Of a stretch of DNA of 64,000 nt, positions 45,952 to 54,434 are shown piece by piece (positions within the stretch are counted from its first letter, which is position 1; each line of letters opens with the position of its first letter). Source of the stretch: Vreelandella malpeensis (GTDB lineage: Bacteria; Pseudomonadota; Gammaproteobacteria; Pseudomonadales; Halomonadaceae). The notes under the pieces were generated by a model that saw nothing but the letters and a program-made list of their open reading frames with translations, was not told where the DNA came from and did not search any database. The position numbers and the translations under genes were made by a program. The stretch lies in contig NZ_WHVL01000004.1 in assembly GCF_020622355.1 (NCBI RefSeq), positions 62,001 through 126,000 on the forward strand, given 5' to 3'.

Positions 45952-48930
45952 ATGCTTACGGCGCTCTTGATGATGTGGGCAACAGTGATTCGCGCCTGGC
46001 GCAACCGGGGAAAAACACCCATTTCCAATGCAAAAGCGAGCGAGCGAGAGGCCCGAAAAGGCTTCGATCCCGAGTGGTACCTGGCCCAATACCCGGATGT
46101 GGCCGCCGCCGGGCTAGACCCCTGGCAGCACTATTGGCACCACGGGCAGTTCGAGTATCGCTTGCCTCGGCGTAACCGCGCCCAGGAGTGGGACCACGCG
46201 CTGTGGCGCGGCGGCGAACACGTCGTGCTGCCGCGTTTGCGTGCGTTGGTAGAAAGCGATGAAGCCAGTGATGAGGAACGCTTCACCGCGCGCCTGGCTT
46301 TGGCACGCTGGTACCGCTGGAAAGAGCAGTGGGGCGAGGTCATCTCGATACTCACGCCCCAAGGCGTACTGATCGAAGGCGGGGTGCCGCTCACGCCCAA
46401 CGCCGCCTTGCTGCTTGTGGAGGCCGGTTGTCGTCTATCACGTGATGCCTGGGAAGCGGGGCACCCAGGCCTGCTCGATCAAGCGCTGGCGTTCTTGCAG
46501 CGCGCCTTCCCGGATACGGCAGATACCGCGCTCGCCCAGGCCAATGCATGGGGTACACGAAACGATGCGCTGCAGGCGCTGAACCGTTTTTACGCGCGCC
46601 GGGGCTTGATGACATTGACCCCGTTCGATTCCGCGTTGCCCCTCGGCTTGGATAACCTGGCCGCTAGTGCCGCTGAACCGGACAGTACGCCGGTCGCCCA
46701 AGCGCTGGTCTCGGTCATCGTACCGGTCTACAACGCCGAGGCCGCGCTAGGCACCGTACTCCGTGGCCTGTTTGCCCAACGCGGCGTTCGCCTCGAGATT
46801 CTGGCGGTAGACGATGCCAGTACAGATGGCTCCGTTGCTGTCCTCGAGCGCTGGCAGGTTGACTGCCCTGCCCACGTGATGCTGGTAGTGCTGCGCCATG
46901 AGATCAACCAGGGCGCCTACGCCGCCCGCAACACCGGGGCGGCCCAGGCCACCGGCGCGTTCATCACCGTTCACGACAGCGACGACTGGTCCCACCCGGA
47001 AAAGCTTTACCACCAGGTAGCGGCACTGGAAAACAACCCCGGCGCCCAGGCCTCGCTTTCCCACTGGGTGCGTGCCACGCCTGCGCTCTTGTTCCACCGC
47101 TGGCGGCTGGACGAGTATGGCTGGGTCTACCCGAACATTTCGTCGTTGATGATTCGCCGGGGCGTTCTCGAGACGCTGGGGTTCTGGGACGAGGTCCGGG
47201 TGAATGCCGATACCGAATACCGCGAGCGGCTCGAGGCGGCGTTCGGCCCGGGCAGCCTGGTGGAGGCGCTACCCGGCGTGCCGCTGGCCATCGGTCGCGC
47301 CAGTGGTGATTCCTTGAGCCAGCAAAGCGCATCGCACTTGACGTCACAGTTTACGGGTATGCGCTACCACTACATGGCGGCGGCCCGGCAATGGCACGCA
47401 AAGGCCAGCGCTCCCGCCGATCTTTACCTTTCCAAACATCCGAGCATACGCCCTTTTCAGGCGCCAGTAGCCATGGTGCGCGCACCGCAAGCGCCGCTTT
47501 CAGATGCGCTCACCGATGAAGAGCGTCTGCGCGCGTCCTCGCTGTTCGATCCCGGCTGGTACGTGGAGCGCTATATCGATCTTCAGTCGGCCATGATCGA
47601 GCCCTTCGAACATTTTCTTGCCGTAGGGGCGAGCGAAGGGCGCGACCCGGGCCCGGATTTTTCCACCACGGGGTACGCGCGTCGCTATGAAGAGGCGTTG
47701 TCTACCAGCGGGCAGGCGGCCTGGGCGCATTACCTGCACGCGTTGGAAAAAGGACAGGCCACGCACCACGACGCCTTGCCGGTCTGGCCGGGCGAGCGCG
47801 CTCACGCCGAGCGGCCGACGGTGCTGCTGTGCGCTCATCAGGCAGGGCATACGCTGTTCGGTGCCGAACGCAGCCTGCTCGACGTGCTGGACGCCATGAA
47901 CACCTTGGCGTGGAACGTCGTCGTGCTGCTGCCGGAAGCCGGTAATGCGGCCTACGAAGCGACACTGAAAGCGCGCTGCAAGGCGCTGGCGGTGGTGCCT
48001 TACGGATGGTGGCAGCAGGGCAAGGCGTGCCACCCGGCTACCACCGCCCACGTTCGCCGGCTGATCGAACGTCTCAATGTCGATGCCGTGCATGCCAATA
48101 CCCTGGTGTTGGACGAGCCCCTGGCCGCCGCGCGCGAAGCCAAGGTGCCCGCCATCACGCACGTTCGCGAGCTACCCGCCTTCGATGCCGCGCTGTGCCA
48201 GACGCTGGGCGCAACACCTGCGCAGCTCTTTGCCCGTACCCATGTGGTGAGCGATTTGATCATCGCCAACTCCAGGGTGGTCGCCCAGGCGTTCGGCGGG
48301 CCGGCGGCACCTTGCGTGCGTGTCGTTCCCAATACCATCGACATGGCGCCGCTACTGGCATTGCCGCCGTGCGTGCCGGGGCCTGGCCAGGCGTTTCGAG
48401 TGGGGATGCTGAGCAGCAACCTGCCGAAAAAGGGGCTCGACGATCTCGTGCGGGTGGCGCGCCTGCTCGAGCATCGCGCGCCCTCCATTCGCCTGGAGCT
48501 TTATGGCCCGCGCAGTGCGGCGCTCGAGCGCGTTCTGGCAGATTCGCCCCCGGCCAACCTGCACGACATGGGCTATGTGGATACCCCCGCTGAGGCGCTG
48601 GCGGCTGTGCATACCGTGGTGAACCTCTCGCACTTCCAGGAGTCTTTTGGGCGCACGGTGCTGGAGGCCATGGCCGCTGCGCGCCCGGTGGTGGCCTACG
48701 CCTGGGGCGCCTTGCCAGAGCTCGTCGTCGAAGAGCAAACCGGCTACCTCGTACCATTCGGGAAGGCCGAGGCGGTGGCGGACCATCTTGTATACCTGGC
48801 GCGCTCGCCTCGGTCGTGCCTCGCCTTGGGTGAGGCGGGCAGGCAACGTGCCCGGGCGCACTTTGGCCCCAGGCAGCTCGCAGAAGCGCTACGCCAAGGG
48901 TACGAGACTCTGGGGGCGCCCTGGGCGTAG
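45952..48930 (+). CDS. Bifunctional GT2–GT4 glycosyltransferase with YPDVA-type repeats
   Basis: The 992-residue G+C-rich protein has a repeat (WYLAQYPDVAAAGLDPWQHYW) near residue 40 and a TPR-like helical region. The GT2 domain starts near 252 (VSVIVPVYNAEAALGTVLRG), with DSDDWSHPEK near 341. A second diverged repeat (WYVERYIDLQ) is near 535. A GT4 domain runs from about 620 (LLCAHQAGHTLFGAERSLLD) to the end, with the glycosyl-binding pattern ESFGRTVLEAMAAARPVVA near 897. Two catalytic domains suggest addition of two sugars or alternation. The start is uncertain: ATG 45952 sits right after a terminator and has no SD. ATG 45970 and 45973 are alternatives. Confidence 0.85.
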   Translation: MLTALLMMWATVIRAWRNRGKTPISNAKASEREARKGFDPEWYLAQYPDVAAAGLDPWQHYWHHGQFEYRLPRRNRAQEWDHALWRGGEHVVLPRLRALVESDEASDEERFTARLALARWYRWKEQWGEVISILTPQGVLIEGGVPLTPNAALLLVEAGCRLSRDAWEAGHPGLLDQALAFLQRAFPDTADTALAQANAWGTRNDALQALNRFYARRGLMTLTPFDSALPLGLDNLAASAAEPDSTPVAQALVSVIVPVYNAEAALGTVLRGLFAQRGVRLEILAVDDASTDGSVAVLERWQVDCPAHVMLVVLRHEINQGAYAARNTGAAQATGAFITVHDSDDWSHPEKLYHQVAALENNPGAQASLSHWVRATPALLFHRWRLDEYGWVYPNISSLMIRRGVLETLGFWDEVRVNADTEYRERLEAAFGPGSLVEALPGVPLAIGRASGDSLSQQSASHLTSQFTGMRYHYMAAARQWHAKASAPADLYLSKHPSIRPFQAPVAMVRAPQAPLSDALTDEERLRASSLFDPGWYVERYIDLQSAMIEPFEHFLAVGASEGRDPGPDFSTTGYARRYEEALSTSGQAAWAHYLHALEKGQATHHDALPVWPGERAHAERPTVLLCAHQAGHTLFGAERSLLDVLDAMNTLAWNVVVLLPEAGNAAYEATLKARCKALAVVPYGWWQQGKACHPATTAHVRRLIERLNVDAVHANTLVLDEPLAAAREAKVPAITHVRELPAFDAALCQTLGATPAQLFARTHVVSDLIIANSRVVAQAFGGPAAPCVRVVPNTIDMAPLLALPPCVPGPGQAFRVGMLSSNLPKKGLDDLVRVARLLEHRAPSIRLELYGPRSAALERVLADSPPANLHDMGYVDTPAEALAAVHTVVNLSHFQESFGRTVLEAMAAARPVVAYAWGALPELVVEEQTGYLVPFGKAEAVADHLVYLARSPRSCLALGEAGRQRARAHFGPRQLAEALRQGYETLGAPWA

Positions 48931-49009
48931 CGGCGCTCGAGAACGCGGTTGGTGTGATTGAAACGGTTCGCTCGCATGGAGCAGGGCGACACGGAAAGGA
49001 AGGCATCGT

Positions 49010-50413
49010 TTGGGTACTGCACGGGAATTGAAGAGCTGGCTGAAAAAGCATCTTTCGGATGGTGGCGATGCGGCTTGGGAGCAAGCGCCGGTGATGCGGT
49101 GGGAGCTGGACTACCCATCGTCCGTTCGAGAGTCCCGCTTCACCGATGCGGGGCGGATCGTGCAGGGCTGGGTGCTGCTTCAGCCAGACCAGCTGCATCT
49201 GGTCGACGAACTGCGCATCGTGGCCGCCTGGGAGGCGAGTTTCGAGCTTTGTCATCCCCTCGAGATCGAACGCCCCGATGTCATCGAGCGGGTACTGGAA
49301 GAGCCCGCCGACGCGCACCCGCAGCGCTGTTGCGGGTTTCGGTTCACCGTGCCGGCGCGTATCGGGCATTTTGGTCTGTGGCTTGTGTGTGGCGAACACC
49401 GCTGGCTGCTTCAAGAGGTCGAGATAAGCGAGAACGCGCCCGAACCTGGCCAGCTTGCGCCCACGCTCAAGGTGCTGGAAGGCAAGGCTGGCTGGCTGTT
49501 TCTGGATAACGATACCAACGGCAGCGTCGATCAGTACTGCGGTCGGTTACGGCTGACTCGCCAGGGGCTGGCCGGCTGGCAGGCGTATCTGAACGGGTTT
49601 CGCGCCCTGGCCGAGGGAGTCGGCGCGCGTTCAGCGGTACTGGTGGCGCCCTCCAAGGAGAGCGTGATGGGGCCGCGTTACCACCCGCGCGAGGAGGGCA
49701 CCGGCGGGCCGATCAGCCAGTTGCTGGCCCTGCCCGAAGTCGCCGAGTTCGTCTACCCGGTAGCCGAGCTCCAAGCCTTGAACGATGCCGCCTTCATCCA
49801 GACCGATACCCATTGGGCACCGCGCGGCGCCATGACGGCCATAGGCTCGTTGGCAAGCGCCCTGGGGTTCGAAACGTCGGCGGTGCAGTCGCTGTTCGCT
49901 GCCGACAAGTACCAGGCGCGCAAGCTGGTGGGCGACCTGGGCAACAAGTTCACTCCGGAGCGCTCCTGCGAGATCGATGCGCTTCGTTCGTTCAACTACA
50001 ACCGCTATCGCCATTTCGATAACGGCCTGCCGAATTTCGGGCGGCTCGTCGTCCTTGCCTACCCCAAGGCGATGGTGGCCAGTACCTGCTTGATCTTCGG
50101 CTCCTCCTCGAGCTATTCGACGTTCAACTACCTGAGCCGCCTTTTTCAGCGGGTGGTGTTCGTGCACAGCGCGGGAAGCCTCGACCCGGCGTTGATCGAT
50201 GCGGTAAGCCCTGCGTTTCTCGTGGTGCAGACCAACGCGCGTTTCGTGGTTCAAGTACCCAGCGCCGAGCAATCGCTGACGGCGCTGATCGATGAAAAAC
50301 GCGCGCGATTGACCCCGGAAGAGCATGAACTGGTCGCCAAGCGGCGGGTCGACGTCGATGAAAACGACGAGACGATCGCGCAGCTGGGCCTGGCCGCCTG
50401 GGTTGGGCGGTAA
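49010..50413 (+). CDS. AlgX/AlgJ-like SGNH polysaccharide O-acetyltransferase
   Basis: The 467-residue protein starts with TTG after a strong AAGGAAGG (MGTARELKSW). Residues ~160-440 show AlgX/AlgJ features: GKAGWLFLDND, VLVAPSKESVM, the catalytic Asp/His block TDTHWAPRGAM (about 264-274) and a nucleophile serine in FGSSSSYSTFNYL (about 363-375). These enzymes acetylate polysaccharides such as alginate. No signal peptide is obvious, whereas AlgX/AlgJ act in the periplasm, and no MBOAT acetyl donor protein is seen nearby. It could therefore be a cytosolic acyltransferase acting before export. Residues 1-155 are unassigned. Confidence 0.75.
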   Translation: MGTARELKSWLKKHLSDGGDAAWEQAPVMRWELDYPSSVRESRFTDAGRIVQGWVLLQPDQLHLVDELRIVAAWEASFELCHPLEIERPDVIERVLEEPADAHPQRCCGFRFTVPARIGHFGLWLVCGEHRWLLQEVEISENAPEPGQLAPTLKVLEGKAGWLFLDNDTNGSVDQYCGRLRLTRQGLAGWQAYLNGFRALAEGVGARSAVLVAPSKESVMGPRYHPREEGTGGPISQLLALPEVAEFVYPVAELQALNDAAFIQTDTHWAPRGAMTAIGSLASALGFETSAVQSLFAADKYQARKLVGDLGNKFTPERSCEIDALRSFNYNRYRHFDNGLPNFGRLVVLAYPKAMVASTCLIFGSSSSYSTFNYLSRLFQRVVFVHSAGSLDPALIDAVSPAFLVVQTNARFVVQVPSAEQSLTALIDEKRARLTPEEHELVAKRRVDVDENDETIAQLGLAAWVGR

Positions 50414-50546
50414 TCGGCCCGGCGGACCTCAATGAGATGGCCGTGGTCTTGCGCGCTCGAGGCCTAAATCGGCGGGCGAGGATGTTGAATGCCGAAGCGA
50501 CTGTTACTATGCCCGCTTTCTTCTGGTTGGGTGCTGTACGAGTTTC

Positions 50547-52796
50547 ATGAACAAGACCTCTTCTCGACGCGATCATGCCTGGTATCTTCATCACCGCCGC
50601 CCGAAGGCACTGGTGCCATTGCAACAACTCGCGCCAGGCGACGAGGCGGGGGTATGGCACTCTCAGGGCATGGAGCCGCTGTTTCAGTTGAAAGGGCAGC
50701 TTCCATGGCCGGGCTGGAACATGGTCGAGGTGGATGGCGAGAGCAGCGTCAGCGGTATCGTCGCGACGCTGACGCTGGAGTCCACCCGCCGCCAGATCAC
50801 GTTCGATTTTCCCGTACGCCGTGGCAAGGTGACCAAGCGACTGATCTACGTGCCCTTCGGGGTCAAGAAGGTGACGTTCGCGCCGATGAACGCCGCCGGC
50901 ACCTTCACCTTGCGCCATTTTCAGTTCGTATGGCTCACCCCCATGTTCGCCTACAACCGTATGCTCCAGCGGTTGACGAGCATGCACCAGCATTATCGTG
51001 ATCTGCCGCTGCACGACATCGTCACGAGCCTGAAACAGCAGGCGCGTAAGCAAAGTCGCAAATGGCAGACCATTGCGCTGGAAGACTACGACAGCACCTT
51101 CGTCAGCATGTCGACAAGGCGCCATTACCAGCAGTGGATTCGCCAGATCGAGCAGCGCCGGGCGCCTTCTGAGCACGATATCGCGACCCAGAGCGACTTC
51201 GCCTGTAGCGTGTTGATCGTCGGTGCGGTGGTAGGTGATGACGAATCCGCCTTGAAGGCCCGCCTGAACCAGAGCCTGGCAAGCCTGGCTGAGCAATCGC
51301 TGGCGCCGCGACAGGCCATACTGCTGCTCTCTACGGATACTCACGCCCGCCTGCGCGAATGGCTCGACGAGTGGCGCCGCGAGCTCGCGTTCCTGCAGGT
51401 GATCGAATCTAGCGCCACCAGTATCGCCGGGAAGCGCCGGGAAGCGCTTTCCCGCGCCGAACACGACTGGGTGTGGTACGTGCGCCCCGGCGACCGGCTG
51501 GCGGAAAGTGCGCTCTACCATGCCGCGAGCATGGCGGGCGATCACCCCGAGGCCCAAATGCTGGTGGCCGACGAAGACAGCCTGGACAAGCAAGGGGTGC
51601 GCCATTCGCCTCTGTTCAAGCCGGCCTATAACTTGGACCTTCTGCTCTCGATGCCCTACATGGGCCGTGCCGTCTGTTATCGGCGTGACCGGCTGACCCA
51701 GCTTTCCCCCGAGGCGGCCGGCCCCCAGGATAACGACGCCGATTGGCTCGACTACGCCCAGACATTGAGCCTTGCCCGCCAACAAGGGTTCGTGGCTGAT
51801 TGGCTGGCGCACGTTCCCCATATTGCCTACCACGGGGTTCCCCGTGAGGAGGAGGCCGATTACGTGGGGCTGGTTCAGCGACACCTGGACCAGTGCTCGG
51901 CGGGCGCGCGCGCCAGCGCCGGGCTTCTACCGGGCACTCAGCGCGTGCGCTGGCCCATGCCCACGCCCGAGCCGTTGGTGAGCCTGCTCGTACCCACGCG
52001 CGATGGCGTCGACATTCTGCGCCCCTGTGTCGATGCGCTGCTCGAGCGCACCGACTACACCCATTTCGAACTCTTGATTCTGGACAACCAGAGCACCTGC
52101 ACACGCACGCTGGCTTACCTTCGTGAGGTCGAGGCGCGAGATGCTCGGGTGAGCGTGCTGCACTACGATCATCCCTTCAACTACTCCGCCATCAACAACT
52201 TCGGCGCCGCTCAAGCCAAGGGCAGCATCATCGGCTTGATCAACAACGATATCGAGCCGATGGAAGGCACCTGGCTCACGGAGATGGTCGAGCAGGTATC
52301 GCGCCCGGAGATCGGTTGCGTGGGCGCCAAGCTGTATTACCCGAACGATACCGTGCAGCACGGCGGCGTCATCCTGGGGTTGGGCGGTATGGCGGGTCAT
52401 GCGCACCGTTTCTTCCAGCGCGAAGAAGATGGTTACATGGGGCGGCTGAAGGTCACTCAGAACCTTTCCGCCGTGACCGCTGCCTGTTTGTTGCTGCGTA
52501 AATCCGTGTTCGATGAAGTCGCCGGGCTCAACGAGGCTCACCTGGCCGTCGCCTACAACGACGTGGACCTGTGCATCAAGGTCCGCGAGGCGGGGTATCG
52601 CAACCTCTGGACGCCTTTTGCGGCGCTCTACCACCACGAGTCGATTTCCCGCGGGGCCGACGACACCCCTGAAAAACGCGCCCGCTGGCTCAGCGAATAC
52701 GCCTACATGCGCCAGGCCTGGGGCGAGCTCCTGGACAGCGACCCCGCCTACAACCCGAACCTCACCCTGGTGCACGAGGATTTCTCGCTGCGCTAA
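50547..52796 (+). CDS. Large GT2-type glycosyltransferase
   Basis: The 749-residue protein has an N-terminal ~200-residue region of unknown fold. A GT2-like segment follows in the middle (about 210-440; VLIVGAVVGDDESALKARLN, LVADEDSLDKQGVRHSPLFKPAYN) that looks degenerate. A complete GT2 domain starts near 475 (VSLLVPTRDGVDILRPCVDALL), with GLINNDIEPMEGTWLTEM and the acceptor-side AVAYNDVDLCIKVREAGYRNLW. The C-terminal part matches the O-antigen/rhamnan glycosyltransferase type often fused in pairs. The donor is unknown. It is G+C-rich and ends right before a repeat array. Confidence 0.85.
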   Translation: MNKTSSRRDHAWYLHHRRPKALVPLQQLAPGDEAGVWHSQGMEPLFQLKGQLPWPGWNMVEVDGESSVSGIVATLTLESTRRQITFDFPVRRGKVTKRLIYVPFGVKKVTFAPMNAAGTFTLRHFQFVWLTPMFAYNRMLQRLTSMHQHYRDLPLHDIVTSLKQQARKQSRKWQTIALEDYDSTFVSMSTRRHYQQWIRQIEQRRAPSEHDIATQSDFACSVLIVGAVVGDDESALKARLNQSLASLAEQSLAPRQAILLLSTDTHARLREWLDEWRRELAFLQVIESSATSIAGKRREALSRAEHDWVWYVRPGDRLAESALYHAASMAGDHPEAQMLVADEDSLDKQGVRHSPLFKPAYNLDLLLSMPYMGRAVCYRRDRLTQLSPEAAGPQDNDADWLDYAQTLSLARQQGFVADWLAHVPHIAYHGVPREEEADYVGLVQRHLDQCSAGARASAGLLPGTQRVRWPMPTPEPLVSLLVPTRDGVDILRPCVDALLERTDYTHFELLILDNQSTCTRTLAYLREVEARDARVSVLHYDHPFNYSAINNFGAAQAKGSIIGLINNDIEPMEGTWLTEMVEQVSRPEIGCVGAKLYYPNDTVQHGGVILGLGGMAGHAHRFFQREEDGYMGRLKVTQNLSAVTAACLLLRKSVFDEVAGLNEAHLAVAYNDVDLCIKVREAGYRNLWTPFAALYHHESISRGADDTPEKRARWLSEYAYMRQAWGELLDSDPAYNPNLTLVHEDFSLR

Positions 52797-52807
52797 CGGC
52801 CCATTCA

Positions 52808-53244
52808 GGGCGGCTAGCGCCGCCACGCGAGTGCCTCGCTGTCGCTCGTTACGCCGCGCTACGGGTGATGGATGCACACCCCGTAGCGCGGGTAAGCCGA
52901 ACGGCGCACCCGCGAAAGGCAGCGCGCAGCGGTGCGTCAGGTGGCGAAGGCACATCCGGGCGGCTGGTCGCCGCCACCGCGGGTGCCTCGCTGGCGCTCG
53001 ATACGCCGCGCTACGGGAGTGCACATACTCGTAGCGCGGGTAAGCCGAATGGCGCACCCGCGAAGGGCAGCGCGCAGCGGTGCGGCAGGTGGCGGAGGCA
53101 CATCCGGGCGGCTGGTCGCCGCCACGCGGGTGCCTCGCTGGCGCTCGTTACGCCGCGCTACGGGAGTGCACATACTCGTAGCGCGGGTAAGCCGAATGGC
53201 GCACCCGCGAAAGGCAGCGCGCAGCGGTGCGGCTGGGGGCGGCG
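52808..53244. repeat. REP/BIME array: three tandem units, inverted relative to the 3.4 and 9.4 kb arrays
   Basis: This fills the 492-base gap between two glycosyltransferase genes. The GGGTGCCTCG-type anchor recurs at 52829 (one change), 52981 and 53128, periods of 152 and 147. Each unit reads GGCGGC…GCCGCC hairpin, arm ending GCCGCGCTAC, spacer, GTAGCGCGGGTAAGCC arm. The spacers are GGTGATGGATGCACACCCC in the first unit and the shorter GGGAGTGCACATACTC in the other two, again local to this array. Confidence 0.9.
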
Positions 53245-53288
53245 TCTTTGTTCGAGCAAGCGCAGGTCCATGATGGAAGGGAGCCTAA

Positions 53289-54359
53289 GTGAGCAGTAAA
53301 CACTGGACGGTATTGAGCGATGGCGCGAGGCCCACGGAGGATATCTACTTGCTCGGTTCGGCGGCGCCGCTGCTGGAAGGGCAGGGCCATCTCGTGCAGC
53401 GCATCGTGGCGTCGCGGGTGGCGGTGGCGGCGTGGTGGCAGCGGTCGCGTCTTCGTGGGCGGTTGGATGAACACCATCTCGTCATTTGCCGTTCGCTGCC
53501 GCTTGCCTGGGTGGCTTGGCTGGAGCGCCAACGGCATCGGTTGGGGTCGATCACGTATCTGATCGATGACGACCTGGAGGTCGCCGCCCGCGACCCGCGC
53601 TTGCCTGCGGCGTATCGTGCCCGCATGGCGCGCATCGCCCATTTGCAGCCTCGGCTCCTGGCATTAGCGGATACCGTGGTCGCCTGCAGCGAGCAGCTCG
53701 CCGCGCGGCTGCGCCCAAGGCATGCAAGCGTGCACGTACTGACGCCGCCGCTGCTGGCGCCGTTGCCGCCTCGTCACCATTTCGAGCAAGGGCCCAGTGA
53801 AAACGCCCCCTGGCAGTTGGGGTTTCATGGCACCCGTGCGCACCTGCCAGATCTTGATCACATCGCGCCCGCGCTGGTCGAGCTGCAGACCCACCGCCAG
53901 GACATGCAGCTCGAGATCATGCTGGGCGATCATGCACCGCCCACGCTTGCTTCGCTTCCCGGCGTGCGCACACCGAAGCCGCTACCCTGGGAGGCGTTTC
54001 AGGCCTACCAGCGCCAACATCGCTTTCATATCGGGCTCGCGCCGCTGTGGGAAACCCCCTTCAATGCGGGGAAGTCGTTCATCAAGTTCCTGGATATCGC
54101 CGCCATGGGGGGAGTGGGCATCTACTCCGACCGTTACCCCTATACGGCCATCGTGCGTCACGGTGAAAACGGCTTGCTGGCAGGGGATTCCCCCGGGGAG
54201 TGGCAGGCCGCCATTACGCGGCTGCTGGATGACCCGGTGTCCGCTGGCGCCATGGCGGCGCAAGCCGCAGACGATGCCAGAAGACTCGGCGAGCCCGGCA
54301 CGGCCGCCCAGTTCTGGGCGGCGCTGCCGCATTCGCACCGCCTCGATGATCAAGGTTAA
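53289..54359 (+). CDS. Glycosyltransferase, GT-B fold (GT1/GT4-like)
   Basis: The 356-residue protein starts with GTG after GAAGGGA. The C-terminal half contains a Rossmann-type segment with LGFHGTRAHLPDLDHI, then IGLAPLWETPFNAGKSFIKFLDIAAMGGVGIYS (key residues P, N, K, F, E replaced by D) and RHGENGLLAGDSPGEW, a pattern of GT-B enzymes of capsule and LPS loci. The N-terminal half (DEHHLVICRSLPLAWVAWL, SITYLIDDDLE) also fits. It is separated from the other glycosyltransferases by the repeat array and precedes pgm. Donor and acceptor cannot be told. Confidence 0.78.
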   Translation: MSSKHWTVLSDGARPTEDIYLLGSAAPLLEGQGHLVQRIVASRVAVAAWWQRSRLRGRLDEHHLVICRSLPLAWVAWLERQRHRLGSITYLIDDDLEVAARDPRLPAAYRARMARIAHLQPRLLALADTVVACSEQLAARLRPRHASVHVLTPPLLAPLPPRHHFEQGPSENAPWQLGFHGTRAHLPDLDHIAPALVELQTHRQDMQLEIMLGDHAPPTLASLPGVRTPKPLPWEAFQAYQRQHRFHIGLAPLWETPFNAGKSFIKFLDIAAMGGVGIYSDRYPYTAIVRHGENGLLAGDSPGEWQAAITRLLDDPVSAGAMAAQAADDARRLGEPGTAAQFWAALPHSHRLDDQG

Positions 54360-54434
54360 GTTTAGAGTTTCACGTAGCGTTTATAGTAGTATTCATGCCA
54401 CAGGACAGGCCCATAGTTCGCAAAGGAGGCGCAG

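Noticed and set aside
52865-53299. Open frames of 80-145 residues on both strands across the 52.8-53.2 kb array
   Set aside because: Same repeat-derived peptides as at the other arrays.
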